Of a stretch of DNA of 64,000 bases, positions 50,213 to 59,754 are shown one piece after another. Position numbers and translations under genes: made by a program. Position 1 is the first letter of the stretch. Every line of letters begins with the position of its first letter. This DNA comes from Petasospora fabianii (taxonomy: Eukaryota > Ascomycota > Saccharomycetes > Phaffomycetales > Wickerhamomycetaceae): NCBI GenBank assembly GCA_022641835.1, contig CP048726.1, positions 1-64,000 on the forward strand, read 5' to 3'. The notes under the pieces were generated by a model. That model worked only from the letters and a program-made list of their open reading frames with translations. It was not told the DNA's origin and ran no database searches.

Positions 50213-50254
50213 CATCTGATTAGGTTCATCTTTGCCAAAAGAAGAAGAAAAAAA

Positions 50255-52180
50255 ATGTCCGCTCCAATAACAAACATTGAGCAGGCTACAGAAAAGGTCT
50301 CTGAGACACAACAGATTCATAACAGTAGTGCTGATTCTGCTTCTTCCATTGAGGCTAAGTCTTTGGATAATGAGGTTACAAAACAGGTCTCCGAAGAGAC
50401 TGAAGAGAGTAAGCCAAAAGGTTGGAAAAACAAGAAACTCTTGTACATCGCTTACTTTGTTCTCGTCATCACTGCGTTCATTGAGGCATTTGCTGCTGAT
50501 TCGACTAAGAATTTGGACTCTTATGCCACTTCCGAATTCAATGCTCACTCTTTGATTGCCACTGCTGCAGTTGTGTACAAGATCTCTGCCATTTGTGCTT
50601 ATCCAATCTTGGCCAAGATTGCAGATTTGCTCGGACGTGGTGAAGGTTTCGGTCTCTCAGTGCTCATCTACACAATTGCCTACGTTCTTTACTCATCTTG
50701 TAAGAACGTTCAGACTTATATCTGTGCTGAGATCTTCTACGCCATTGGTAGAAACGGTTACAGAGCTTATCAACAGATCTTTATCGCTGATACCACTGAC
50801 TTGATCAACAGAGGTTTATGGTCTCAGATTCCAGGTGCCCTTACTGCCATTCCATCACTTTATGCCGGTTCTTACGTCATGGATGCCTTCCTTGAACATT
50901 CTACTTGGAGATGGGGTTACGGTGCCTTTGCTATTATCCTCGGTGTCTCTGTTATCCCATTGACCACTATCATGTTTATCCTTGATCACAAGACTAAGCG
51001 TGGTGCTAACAGAGGCCAGGCTAAGATCTTGCAAAACTTACCAGAGGGATCCCTCTTGAAGAAGACCAGGTGGGTTGTGTACAATGAACTTGACTTGTTT
51101 GGTGGTGCCCTTATGCTTGCCGGTATGGCCTTGTTCTTCGTTCCATTCACTTTGACTGGTAAGACAAACGCTTACAGATGGCACGAAGGTAAACTTATCG
51201 CTATGGTTGTTATTGGATTCGTCTTGTTTTGTTGCTTCCTCATTTGGAACACCTTGTCTGGTAAGAAACATTTCGAAAATAGAAAGGCATTTGTTCCAAA
51301 GCAACAGTTTACCAACCCAACAATTATCCTCGTCTTGATCCTTGTCGCTTTGGACTTGTGTGAAAACTCTTCCTTTGCCACTTACTTCACTACTACACTT
51401 CAAGTTGGTGGTTACTACACCGCTGGTCAGGCCACTAGAATCGATAACTCTAAGAAAGTTACTGTCGATATTGCCTCTGTGCTTGCAGGTATTTTGATGA
51501 AATACACTCATAGATCCAAGATCTTTGTTTTGATTGGTATTCCAATCTTGGTTCTTGGTCACGGTTTGCTCGTTTACTTCATGAACGTTGACGGTATGAT
51601 GGAGAAGAAGATTGCCCTTTACGTTGTTGAAATCATGATTGGTTTCGGTAGAGGTTTCTACCAAACTGGTCTTCAAGTCATTATTCAGGCTACTGCTGGT
51701 GTAGAAGGTGTTGCCATGTCCACTGCTTTCTTCATGGCTTTCAACTCTGTTGGTTCTTTGATTGGTTCTGCCATTGCCGGTGGTATCTGGAACTCTGTTG
51801 CATTGGAGAGATTGCAAAAGCACTTGCCAGCTGAATATCAGAAGAATGCTACCAAGATTTACAGCTCTATCACCGTTGCCAAGAAGTTCAAGAAGGGTAC
51901 CCCTGCTAGAGACGCTATTTCTCTTGCTTACAGAGAGACAATTCAAATTATCGGTTGGACCGGTCTTGGAATCATTGCTCCAATGCTAATTCTCATGTTT
52001 TTCGTCAGAGAAGTTCACCTAACTGACAAATTGGATGCCTACGGTGCCGAGGAGTCCAATATGATCCGTGACTCTGCCTCCTCAAGTGAAGAGGATCTTA
52101 AGGATAATGATGAAACGAATGATCGCTTCGCTGCTATCAACATGGAGAAGAGAACATGGACCAACTGGTGGAGAGTTTAA
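50255..52180 (+). CDS. Siderophore-iron transporter, ARN/SIT type, copy 1
   Basis: A 641-residue major facilitator with about 14 membrane segments and a Ser/Glu-rich cytosolic N-terminus (1-58). It matches the yeast ARN/SIT family of ferric-siderophore uptake proteins. Family features are AAD(S/I)xxxLxxYATSEFxAHS after the first segment and the KIADLLGRGEGF loop. The C-terminus ends in EKRTWTNWWRV, as in the paralogue at 55983-57875. Codon use is strongly biased to GGT, GCC, TTG and AAG, which suggests high expression. Such proteins import iron chelates made by other microbes. The exact siderophore cannot be read from sequence. The ATG is preceded by a purine-rich leader. Confidence 0.85.
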   Translation: MSAPITNIEQATEKVSETQQIHNSSADSASSIEAKSLDNEVTKQVSEETEESKPKGWKNKKLLYIAYFVLVITAFIEAFAADSTKNLDSYATSEFNAHSLIATAAVVYKISAICAYPILAKIADLLGRGEGFGLSVLIYTIAYVLYSSCKNVQTYICAEIFYAIGRNGYRAYQQIFIADTTDLINRGLWSQIPGALTAIPSLYAGSYVMDAFLEHSTWRWGYGAFAIILGVSVIPLTTIMFILDHKTKRGANRGQAKILQNLPEGSLLKKTRWVVYNELDLFGGALMLAGMALFFVPFTLTGKTNAYRWHEGKLIAMVVIGFVLFCCFLIWNTLSGKKHFENRKAFVPKQQFTNPTIILVLILVALDLCENSSFATYFTTTLQVGGYYTAGQATRIDNSKKVTVDIASVLAGILMKYTHRSKIFVLIGIPILVLGHGLLVYFMNVDGMMEKKIALYVVEIMIGFGRGFYQTGLQVIIQATAGVEGVAMSTAFFMAFNSVGSLIGSAIAGGIWNSVALERLQKHLPAEYQKNATKIYSSITVAKKFKKGTPARDAISLAYRETIQIIGWTGLGIIAPMLILMFFVREVHLTDKLDAYGAEESNMIRDSASSSEEDLKDNDETNDRFAAINMEKRTWTNWWRV

Positions 52181-52373
52181 TCTCATTATTTGTTGACCTT
52201 AGCATTTCTCATTTCATCATTCGTTCACTTTAACGCATTTTATATCATGTCCTCTTAATCTTTTGATGTTTTGTTACTACTCAAGACTTTAGAGTTTGCA
52301 TCGTACTGATAAAAATGTAATATGAGAGATAGCGAATGCAGGAAGCGAATATATACACGGGTGGGCTCTTACT

Positions 52374-53369
52374 TTAGTTAATGAATGGAATGAGCACAGG
52401 AGTTGAATCTCTAAATTTGACATATTTGTCACCAAAGAAGCCAATGAGGAACTTTTCCTCATATGAGATTCTCTCATCGAAGAACTTATAGAGGACAATA
52501 GCGAATGCTGCCAAGGAGAGTGGGTTAGTGAGTAAGAGTTGAGTACCAATAGCCCACCAGAAGAAGCCGAAATAACTTGGATGTCTTAGATAGGAGTAGA
52601 TACCACTTGTGATGAGTTGATGATCATCGGCACGCTTCACTTGGACAAGATGGTTGAAAGATCTTCCAGCGGTTCTCATGGCAATTGTTCTGGTGAGCTG
52701 ACCAACGATGATGAGGATGAAACCGATACACTTGATTGGGAAGTATGACATCTTGAAATTTGGGAATAGGAAATACTCAACGGTAACCTCAATGAGGGCG
52801 AACGAGTGGGCCACAGCGTACGCGGAGCCATTGTTGATGATGAAAGAGTCCGTATGAACACGAGTTGGATTGTACTTGGCTGTGACCCAGAACTCTAGGA
52901 AATGGAAACCCGATAGAGCCATTAGATAAAGTGCTGGAGTGGGGAAATTGCAAAAGAACAACGCTGTGAGACCAAAGCCAAAAGTGACACCGAGAATGGC
53001 AGAGGTGGTGGCGATATCCTCGAGATTATTCCTGGTGATATCTGGGTACTTGGAGAGGTCTACTTTCTTTGTATTGTGTTTGACGTGATGCTTGCTATCC
53101 TCTTCCTCTTCTTCCTCGATCTCTTCACCTTCCTCTTCCTCTTCCTCTTCCTCATCGTTGAGAGACTCATCTTGTTGTTTAGCAGTGGTATTAGACGAAT
53201 TGTCGAGTAGAACGCTACTCGTGGTGGAGGCAGTATCAGATCCCCATGCCTTAGAGGAAGGGTCTGTTGCTACTCTATCGTAGGACTTCTTAACCATCTT
53301 AGTCCCGATCTGTGTTCCTCTCTTAAGCGTCTTGTGGAGGCCAGCAACTGGGTTGAGAGGCGAGTGCAT
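52374..53369 (-). CDS. STE14: Protein-S-isoprenylcysteine O-methyltransferase
   Basis: A 331-residue protein whose C-terminal 200 residues are the ICMT domain. Multiple membrane segments are followed by GIYSYLRHPSYFGFFWWAIG, the AdoMet-binding RHPxYxG motif, and DERISYEEKFLIGFFGDKY with the conserved Glu residues. Ste14 methylates the farnesylated C-terminal Cys of CaaX proteins such as Ras and a-factor in the ER. The N-terminus carries about 110 extra residues, including a nearly pure Glu run (about 72-90), not found in the 239-residue S. cerevisiae enzyme. The open frame begins at a TTG three codons earlier; the ATG at 53369 is used. Confidence 0.92.
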   Translation of the reverse strand: MHSPLNPVAGLHKTLKRGTQIGTKMVKKSYDRVATDPSSKAWGSDTASTTSSVLLDNSSNTTAKQQDESLNDEEEEEEEEGEEIEEEEEEDSKHHVKHNTKKVDLSKYPDITRNNLEDIATTSAILGVTFGFGLTALFFCNFPTPALYLMALSGFHFLEFWVTAKYNPTRVHTDSFIINNGSAYAVAHSFALIEVTVEYFLFPNFKMSYFPIKCIGFILIIVGQLTRTIAMRTAGRSFNHLVQVKRADDHQLITSGIYSYLRHPSYFGFFWWAIGTQLLLTNPLSLAAFAIVLYKFFDERISYEEKFLIGFFGDKYVKFRDSTPVLIPFIN

Positions 53370-53990
53370 TGTGGGCAAGGGGAGATGGGAGATGGCAAGA
53401 TTTGAAAAGAAAGCTAGCAGCCGTTTCGTCTTATAAACGTGTCAGGGTTTCTTTCACAATTGTTTCAGAGCAGTGAGAGCATCAGAGAATGGGACAAACC
53501 TCAATTGAAGATATGTGTTTTAAAAAATAGGGTACTTCCTTTCCCCTTTTTAGCGAAGACAATGTCCGCTCCGACACGGCTACGTCGGGCTTTAACATAA
53601 TTCCGAGTATTGGTCAATGGCTCTTCGCGATAAGCTGAGGGATCTGCTGCTTATGACGGGTGTTTGGGTTGGCCCTTGGGGTTTTAGACAGACAGACAGA
53701 TGTCTTATTTGATCTATCCAAGAATGAGATAACAAGTAAAATACTACACCTTACTAGAAGTCTAGCCGCACAATGGACTAAACAATCAATCCACCATCAT
53801 TACTACTTGGCGTTGGTCCTGTTCGCGATTTTTTCGTTAAAGGAACAAACGGTGCTGGAACCCGGTCAGACCATTATAGTTGCGCTTATGTTTACACCCA
53901 TAAAAACTGTGTGTTGACAACCTTTGTTTGGTGTCTTTTTCTTCTCTTGATTAGACATCATATCAACCACACCCCATAGAATACCCACCA
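53370..53990. promoter_or_regulatory. STE14/COQ7 divergent intergenic region
   Basis: 621 bp. One plus-strand frame (53660-53917) starts at GTG and has no recognisable domain, so I do not call it a gene. No other feature seen. Confidence 0.45.
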
Positions 53991-54737
53991 ATGACCTCAT
54001 CCCATCTTGTCAAGACAATTCCTCGTGGAGTACGCTTCTCCACGCTCTCCCAGCTCCGCTCTCAAGTACAGCAAGTACACCAGGACTCTAATGATGCAGA
54101 CCCTATTGATCCACCAACACCTCCGAAGAAGTATAAACACGCTCCATTCACCGAGGAGCAAAAGGCATTTCTCGACCGTGTCATCCGTGTTGACCAGGCT
54201 GGTGAGCTAGGCGCAGACTACATCTACGCTGGTCAGTATCAGGTTCTTTCTATACGTGAGCCAGCCCTTAGGGAAACACTTAAACATATGTGGGACCAAG
54301 AGATCCATCATCATAACACTTTCAACAAACTCCAAGTTGAGCGTAGGGTGAGACCTTCCTTAATAACTCCATTATGGAAAGTTGGTGCATTTGCCATGGG
54401 TGTCGGTACAGCCCTATTGGGGAAAGAGGCCGCTATGGCCTGTACTGTGGCAGTTGAGACCGTTATTGGTGGACATTATAACGATCAATTGAGAGTATTG
54501 GCGCAAAAATTTGATATTCCAGCCGAGGACTTGACCTCTGGTGAAATTGTTAAGGGTATCGAGAGTCAAGAGATGACAAACTTCAAAGAGATGATCCGTT
54601 CATTTAGAGATGATGAGTTGGAACATTTGGATACAGCAGTTGAGCATGACGCAGAGAAAGCTGTTCCATACTGGTTGTTGACAGAAGTTATCAAGGCTAC
54701 TTGTAAGGCTGCTGTCTGGACTGCTGAAAGAGTCTAG
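53991..54737 (+). CDS. COQ7: 5-demethoxyubiquinone hydroxylase
   Basis: A 248-residue mitochondrial di-iron monooxygenase (Coq7/Cat5) that hydroxylates demethoxyubiquinone in coenzyme Q synthesis and helps hold the CoQ synthome together. A basic N-terminus (about 1-45) is a likely presequence. Iron ligands can be placed at Glu72 (AGELGA), Glu104 and His107 (EIHHH), Glu156 (AVETVIGGHYN), Glu209 and His212 (DDELEH). All six are present. Length fits family members of 230-270 residues. Confidence 0.95.
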   Translation: MTSSHLVKTIPRGVRFSTLSQLRSQVQQVHQDSNDADPIDPPTPPKKYKHAPFTEEQKAFLDRVIRVDQAGELGADYIYAGQYQVLSIREPALRETLKHMWDQEIHHHNTFNKLQVERRVRPSLITPLWKVGAFAMGVGTALLGKEAAMACTVAVETVIGGHYNDQLRVLAQKFDIPAEDLTSGEIVKGIESQEMTNFKEMIRSFRDDELEHLDTAVEHDAEKAVPYWLLTEVIKATCKAAVWTAERV

Positions 54738-54962
54738 ACTTGTATAGTTATGACCCATACGAATTTTACCCAGAAATGTACATGAATGCCATGAAAAATT
54801 TGTATAGCTCAGCCAGTCCATATTTATATATATAGATATAACATGACAAAAGGGAGACGTCGAGCCGATAATGGATATTAAGTATATGAAGACATGGGTC
54901 AGGAGGACATTATAATATACCAAAGGAGAGAAACATCAAAAAAGAAATATAATAAAATAAGA

Positions 54963-55535
54963 TCACACCAATCCATCGTACAAGTTCAAAGCACTAACAA
55001 TACTTGGATCAATCTTTGAACCTTCTCTGAATTCATCTAAACTGATCTCACCATTCTGATCTTTATCCATCAAATTGAAAATCTTTTGTACTCTGAGTTC
55101 CGGTGTTGCTTCATCCTCGTTGAGTTTCACCATTGACCCAATCATCTTATAAATTGCACTGACAATAGCAAGCATCTCATCATAACTAATCTTACCATCG
55201 TTATTGATATCATAAAGTTGGAACGCCCATACAAGCTTCTCTTCAAGTGTACCTCTCGATGTAACACTTAGCGCACAGATAAACTCCTTGAAATCAATGG
55301 TTCCATTCTTATCGGCATCAAACACTTCAAACACATAGTTACTGAAATCAGATGGGTCTCCAAAGGGGAAAAATTGCTTATAAATCTTGATAAACTCTTG
55401 CTTAGTGATTTGACCTGATGGACAGTCACGTAAGAAACCCTTATACCATTGCTGAAGCTCTCGTCTGTCAAAGTACGTTGACTTCTTTAACGAAGCCAGT
55501 TCATCTTTGGAGAGCTTAGATGCTGCTTTACCCAT
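54963..55535 (-). CDS. FRQ1: Frequenin/NCS-1 calcium sensor
   Basis: A 190-residue EF-hand protein identical in length to yeast Frq1. It activates the phosphatidylinositol 4-kinase Pik1 at the Golgi. The N-terminus [10 protein letters not shown] is a myristoylation signal, which fixes the start at this ATG although the frame continues upstream. The first EF-hand (about 38-47, [10 protein letters not shown]) is degenerate as usual. Functional loops are [12 protein letters not shown] (73-84), [12 protein letters not shown] (109-120) and [12 protein letters not shown] (157-168). No intron. Confidence 0.97.
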   Translation of the reverse strand: MGKAASKLSKDELASLKKSTYFDRRELQQWYKGFLRDCPSGQITKQEFIKIYKQFFPFGDPSDFSNYVFEVFDADKNGTIDFKEFICALSVTSRGTLEEKLVWAFQLYDINNDGKISYDEMLAIVSAIYKMIGSMVKLNEDEATPELRVQKIFNLMDKDQNGEISLDEFREGSKIDPSIVSALNLYDGLV

Positions 55536-55982
55536 GACTGTGAATAGATAATAAGATATGATGGTTGAGCAAGGACGAGAATCAAACAAGTGCACAGGGT
55601 ACTGTGTAGTGCCGTGTCGTGTTTAGCGCAGCCGTGAGTGAATCGAAGAAGCGTGTTTCTCGAATGGATTAATTTATCCACTGAATGTCTCAAAGTACGT
55701 GAATCGTGTCTTTAGAAGGGAAGCAACCGCGTTCAGCTGACAGGACCCTGAAGAGTGTCAACCTTTCAGGATCTTTGAGTTGGGTGCTAAAGACGAGTCC
55801 AAGTTACAGCTGCGCCACGATCGGAATCTTCGCGAAACCATAATAGATATTCCGATCCATCAGGACATGTCTTGTATATATATATTCGTTTACTACAGAT
55901 GCTTTATCATTATTTGAATTAAAATAGAAGGCAAAAACAACATTTATAAACGTAAGTTAAGAGTAAGTATGAGGTAAAAATA
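55536..55982. promoter_or_regulatory. FRQ1 promoter region
   Basis: 447 bp between two minus-strand genes, holding the FRQ1 promoter and the 3' flank of the second transporter. A TATATATATA run lies near 55876. No gene seen. Confidence 0.45.
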
Positions 55983-57875
55983 TCAAACTCTCCACCAGTT
56001 GGTCCAGGTTCTCTTCTCCTTGTTGATAAGCTCGTCATCAACGTCCTTGTACTCAACTTGAACGGTAGTGTCATCATCAGAACCGTACAAGTCCTTCTTA
56101 TCTGTCAACTCAATCTCTCTGACAAAGAACATGAGAATCAACATAGGGGCGACAATACCTAGAGCTGTCCAACCGATGATCTGCTGGGTCTCTCTGTATG
56201 CTAGGGAAACTGCAGTTCTGACAGGGGAGCCCTCTTTGAATTTCAAGGCAAGTCTCATATTAGCAAAGATAGCTGTAGCATTCTGCTTAGCGTTATCTGG
56301 CAAGTGCTTTTGTAACTTGGAAAAGGCAACATTGTTCCAGATACCACCAGCGATGGCAGTACCGATCAAAGTACCCACAGAGTTGAAAGCAAGGAAGAAA
56401 GCAGTTGACATGGCAACACCACTGACACCAGCAATGGCCTGAATTGTGACCTGTAATGAGGTCATGTAGAAGGCTCTACCGATACCGGTGAAGATCTCCA
56501 TAACATAGAGCAAAACAGTGTTTGGTTCCATGATACCATCTCTGTTGATGAACCAAACAAGCAAACCATGACCAAGAACAAGAAGTGGAACACCAAGGAG
56601 AACCCAGATCTTGGATCTCTTTGTGAATCTCATGAGGAGACCTACAATGATGGATGCAATATCAATGGACACCTTCTTGGCATCGTTAACTCTTGAAGCT
56701 TGACCAGCGGTGTAATAACCACCAACCTGGAGCGTAGTGGAGAAATATACGGCAAATGCAGCATTTTCACAGTAATCCAAGGCAACCATGAGGAAGGCAA
56801 CGAGAACAGTCTTGTTTCTAAAGGAGCGAAGTGGGATGAATGGGATTCTTCCCTGTAGGAAATACATCTTGTCGTAGAAGTAACACCAAAGACCAAAGGC
56901 GATAAGAAGGACAAACCCAATGACAAGCATCACAATGGAGGAGGCATCACTCCATTTTTGTGGGTTACTGTTACCAGTGATAGTGAATGGGACAAAGAAC
57001 AAAGCTGTTCCAGCCAAAAGCAAAAATGCACCAATTATATCCATCTCATTGAACATAACATGCTTAGCCTTTGTCCAGAAGGAACCTTGTGGCATGTTAT
57101 AAAAGATTTCAACTTTCTTTCTGGATCCTGTCTTTTTCAAAGTTCTATCACAGTAGAACATGATTGCTGTGAGTGGGATAACGGAAACACCAAGAATGAT
57201 GGCCCATGCACCATAGTCCCATCTCCAAGTAGAATGGTCAAGGAAGGCATCCATGACGTAGGAGCCTGCATAAGTGGTGATGATACCTGTGATGGCCGCA
57301 GGTAATTGAGTTAAGAAAGCTCTGTCTTTTAAACTTGTTGCATCAGCGATAAAGATGAAGATCATTGTTTTGAAACCGACTCTTCCAATGGCAAAGAAGA
57401 CATAACCAACGATAAAAGTGGCAACATTTGGACACACGGCAAAAAGCAAGTAACATAAAGTATAGAAGAGCACAACGATACCAAAACCTTCACCACGTCC
57501 AAGTAAGTCGGCAATCTTACCAAGAATAGGATATGCCAACACAGCAGTGATCTTATATGCTAATTGAGCAGTTGACACCATCGAATGCGCTTTGAACTCT
57601 GATGTTGCATAGGCTGCGAGACCAGAAGTGGAATCCTGGGCAAAGGATTCGACAAATTGGGTAAAGAGGATGGTGGAATATGCGATGATTTTAATCTTGC
57701 GGGAAAGAGTATATTTTGGTTTGTGTCCTTGAGATTCTTCATCGACAGGTTCAGCCTCATCACCTTGGGAGGTCTTCTTCTCCTGTAAGTCAAGAGCAGA
57801 ATGGGATGAGGAATAATTCACCTCATTAGCGGTGCTGTGGTGCCCCTGGTCGAACTGTTTCGTTGTGGACGACAT
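55983..57875 (-). CDS. Siderophore-iron transporter, ARN/SIT type, copy 2
   Basis: A 630-residue major facilitator, clear paralogue of the gene at 50255. Shared segments include DSTSGLAAYATSEFKAHS, KIADLLGRGEGF, AGSYVMDAFLDHSTWRW and the final EKRTWTNWWRV. It has about 14 membrane segments. The start is the ATG giving MSSTTKQF; the longer frame begins at a TTG. It runs on the opposite strand to copy 1, with STE14, COQ7 and FRQ1 between. Upstream, on either strand, are a TGCACCC (58272-58278) and a GGGTGTA (58126-58132), both Aft-type cores, and an AGATAA at 57954. Iron-responsive expression is plausible but unproven. Confidence 0.83.
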   Translation of the reverse strand: MSSTTKQFDQGHHSTANEVNYSSSHSALDLQEKKTSQGDEAEPVDEESQGHKPKYTLSRKIKIIAYSTILFTQFVESFAQDSTSGLAAYATSEFKAHSMVSTAQLAYKITAVLAYPILGKIADLLGRGEGFGIVVLFYTLCYLLFAVCPNVATFIVGYVFFAIGRVGFKTMIFIFIADATSLKDRAFLTQLPAAITGIITTYAGSYVMDAFLDHSTWRWDYGAWAIILGVSVIPLTAIMFYCDRTLKKTGSRKKVEIFYNMPQGSFWTKAKHVMFNEMDIIGAFLLLAGTALFFVPFTITGNSNPQKWSDASSIVMLVIGFVLLIAFGLWCYFYDKMYFLQGRIPFIPLRSFRNKTVLVAFLMVALDYCENAAFAVYFSTTLQVGGYYTAGQASRVNDAKKVSIDIASIIVGLLMRFTKRSKIWVLLGVPLLVLGHGLLVWFINRDGIMEPNTVLLYVMEIFTGIGRAFYMTSLQVTIQAIAGVSGVAMSTAFFLAFNSVGTLIGTAIAGGIWNNVAFSKLQKHLPDNAKQNATAIFANMRLALKFKEGSPVRTAVSLAYRETQQIIGWTALGIVAPMLILMFFVREIELTDKKDLYGSDDDTTVQVEYKDVDDELINKEKRTWTNWWRV

Positions 57876-58271
57876 CAGATCTGGAATGTGTCGATGTGGA
57901 GGAAATGCTGATGTTTGATACTGATGATGGAAAAGATAGGCACTGATCGCTGGAGATAACGAGTCGGGGAGATGGGGCAATAGACCCTTTTTATACCTGT
58001 AGATCGGAATGATTTCACGGGCAAATGCGGACTTGCAGAGTTATGCACTTGGCAGACAGCTGTTGAAAGGGTATTTTTATTCACCGAGGAAGGGAAGGAA
58101 TTTTTGAGGTCTGGTGAGCGAATGAGGGTGTATGTGTCTGAAGGGGGGATGACAGGACGTAAGTCTCCAGAAAGTATAGAGTCCGTAGGCGACTCTCTGT
58201 TTACTTCTGGTACTTCTGACCACAGAGAAGAAGGGACCTGATGGGGTAGGCAAGAGTGAAAGGGTAAAAAT

Positions 58272-58278
58272 TGCACCC
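58272..58278 (+). promoter_or_regulatory. TGCACCC Aft-type motif upstream of the second transporter
   Basis: Matches the preferred Aft1/2 core. It is about 400 bp upstream of the transporter ATG. A second core, GGGTGTA, lies at 58126-58132. Weak evidence alone. Confidence 0.3.
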
Positions 58279-59692
58279 TTTGACGGACAGAAGCGGAATT
58301 TCCGTGTAGTGTTTAAGCTTCTTTTTTTTTTTTTTTTCCTGTTTTCTTCAACAGTCGGCTTGAGCCGTACCTATTTGATGCAGCGTAGTGCCAAGTGGGG
58401 TCACCACAAGCCTAAGGCGAACGAACGACTGGCTACAAAACCCGGTGAATCGGGTGTGCTCTCGAGATTACGGAGCTGTGATTGGATACCGTGAGAAGAA
58501 ACGGCTCCTCGACACTACGGTGTCTTTACGACCTTGACTAAAGCTTCTGGGGGAGGGGCCCCTTCACTCACAAGCCCTGTTTTTAAGTTTTTTTTTTTTT
58601 TTTGTAGCGCCGATCTCCACTGTACTGAGGGGGCAACTCGAAATCGTTGCGACTTCTCTTTGCCCAGTAACTACAACCCAGTAATGTAAAAGCTATTCTT
58701 ATTATCTCTGTACGGTGTCTACCTGGCCGTTTAGTTTAGGGTGTAACTTTTACTGAAACCGTTGTGCCAAGTCCGTAATGGCGCCCCCCGAAGCTATTGT
58801 CTGGGCTCACGGCGCGTTCGGACATTTACGGAATTTCGAGTGCAGACGAGCAGCCCTTTTGACACCCAAAGACTCGTTGCCGGCGTTGCCATTGGTCAGT
58901 GAGCTTTGTTCTTTTTAACACAGAAAGAGAAAAATCTCTCTCTGTCTATACATACGACATATATTCATCGGTTTGCTTTGCTCGGCTCCGTGTTCCCCCA
59001 CCCCTCGGCAGGTGTCGTGTGCGCGTGTGTGACTTTTCGCTGATCTTACCCACCTTTATCGATTTGATCGTCTCAGGACATTTATCAACTTCGTAAAAGG
59101 GCCTCGTAAGATGTTTTAGATACAAATTATCAAGTACACCACTCCTTCCCACAAAATTATCTATCTGTGTACATATACAGTATCTTATCTATTGAGCCTC
59201 TCTGGAACAACTTTTTTAAAATCAACATTGCATAACTGTAACCCACCATCTTTTTTATCACATCAATCGCTTTATTTCCCCTCGATGTTACTGGCTCCTC
59301 CCATGTCGTGTGACATGATGTAGAGTAATTATTAATTAAGCCAAATGTGCTGTTTTTTTAAAGTTAAAAGCTTGGCAACAGGAGAGTCTGGTATGACATT
59401 TAGTCCATCAATTCTGCCGGTACGGCACACCTTCACCATAGATAGTATCATCCTATAGATCTACAGTCCACTACGGTATCAGATTGGTAAATACTAAAGT
59501 TAGACACACAGTTAGACACATCCTATAACATTGAAGGATCCCATTCTCGGTGTTTGATCCTTCTCTCTGCGTGGCATCTATCGCTTTCTCCCTCTAAGCG
59601 CGGTGTGCTTTATTTGTCGCGATGCTTTTTTTTGATTAGATCATCTTTGTCTTCGGTAATTGAAAGGATGGAACACCCCATATCTACATCAA

Positions 59693-59716
59693 TAGTGCAA
59701 TAGTGCAATAGTGCAA
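59693..59716. repeat. TAGTGCAA minisatellite, three copies
   Basis: Three perfect 8-bp units, the reverse complement of the TTGCACTA unit at 12003-12031. It lies 38 bp past the YTH gene stop. Confidence 0.9.
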
Positions 59717-59754
59717 ATTCTCATTCATTCATAGCAAAAACCAAATATCAGCGT

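Larger units (their letters stand above)
48237..50254. other. 2-kb gene-poor, AT-rich region
   Basis: The largest gene-free stretch of the window. It contains the POL3 promoter at the left and the transporter promoter at the right. In between is AT-rich sequence with two neighbouring palindromes (48904-48942) and an imperfect inverted repeat around 49804-49883. The one ATG-started frame of length (49407-49814, 135 codons) has no domain I recognise. I see no long terminal repeats, primer-binding site or tRNA. It could be decayed mobile-element or centromere-type DNA, but nothing here proves either. Confidence 0.5.
57876..59754. other. 1.9-kb intergenic region, long transporter promoter
   Basis: Between the start of the second transporter and the stop of the YTH gene. 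It holds two long T runs (about 58321-58337 and 58588-58603), two Aft-type cores and the TAGTGCAA minisatellite near the right end. Short open frames here start at non-ATG codons or have no domain. An unannotated non-coding transcript is possible, but no known RNA gene signature was seen. Confidence 0.45.

Noticed and set aside
51038-51946. 302-codon frame antisense to the first transporter
   Set aside because: Shadow of a highly codon-biased gene; composition rich in Ser, Asn and Gln with no domain.
53660-53917. 85-codon frame before COQ7
   Set aside because: It starts at GTG, has no domain and lies in a divergent promoter.
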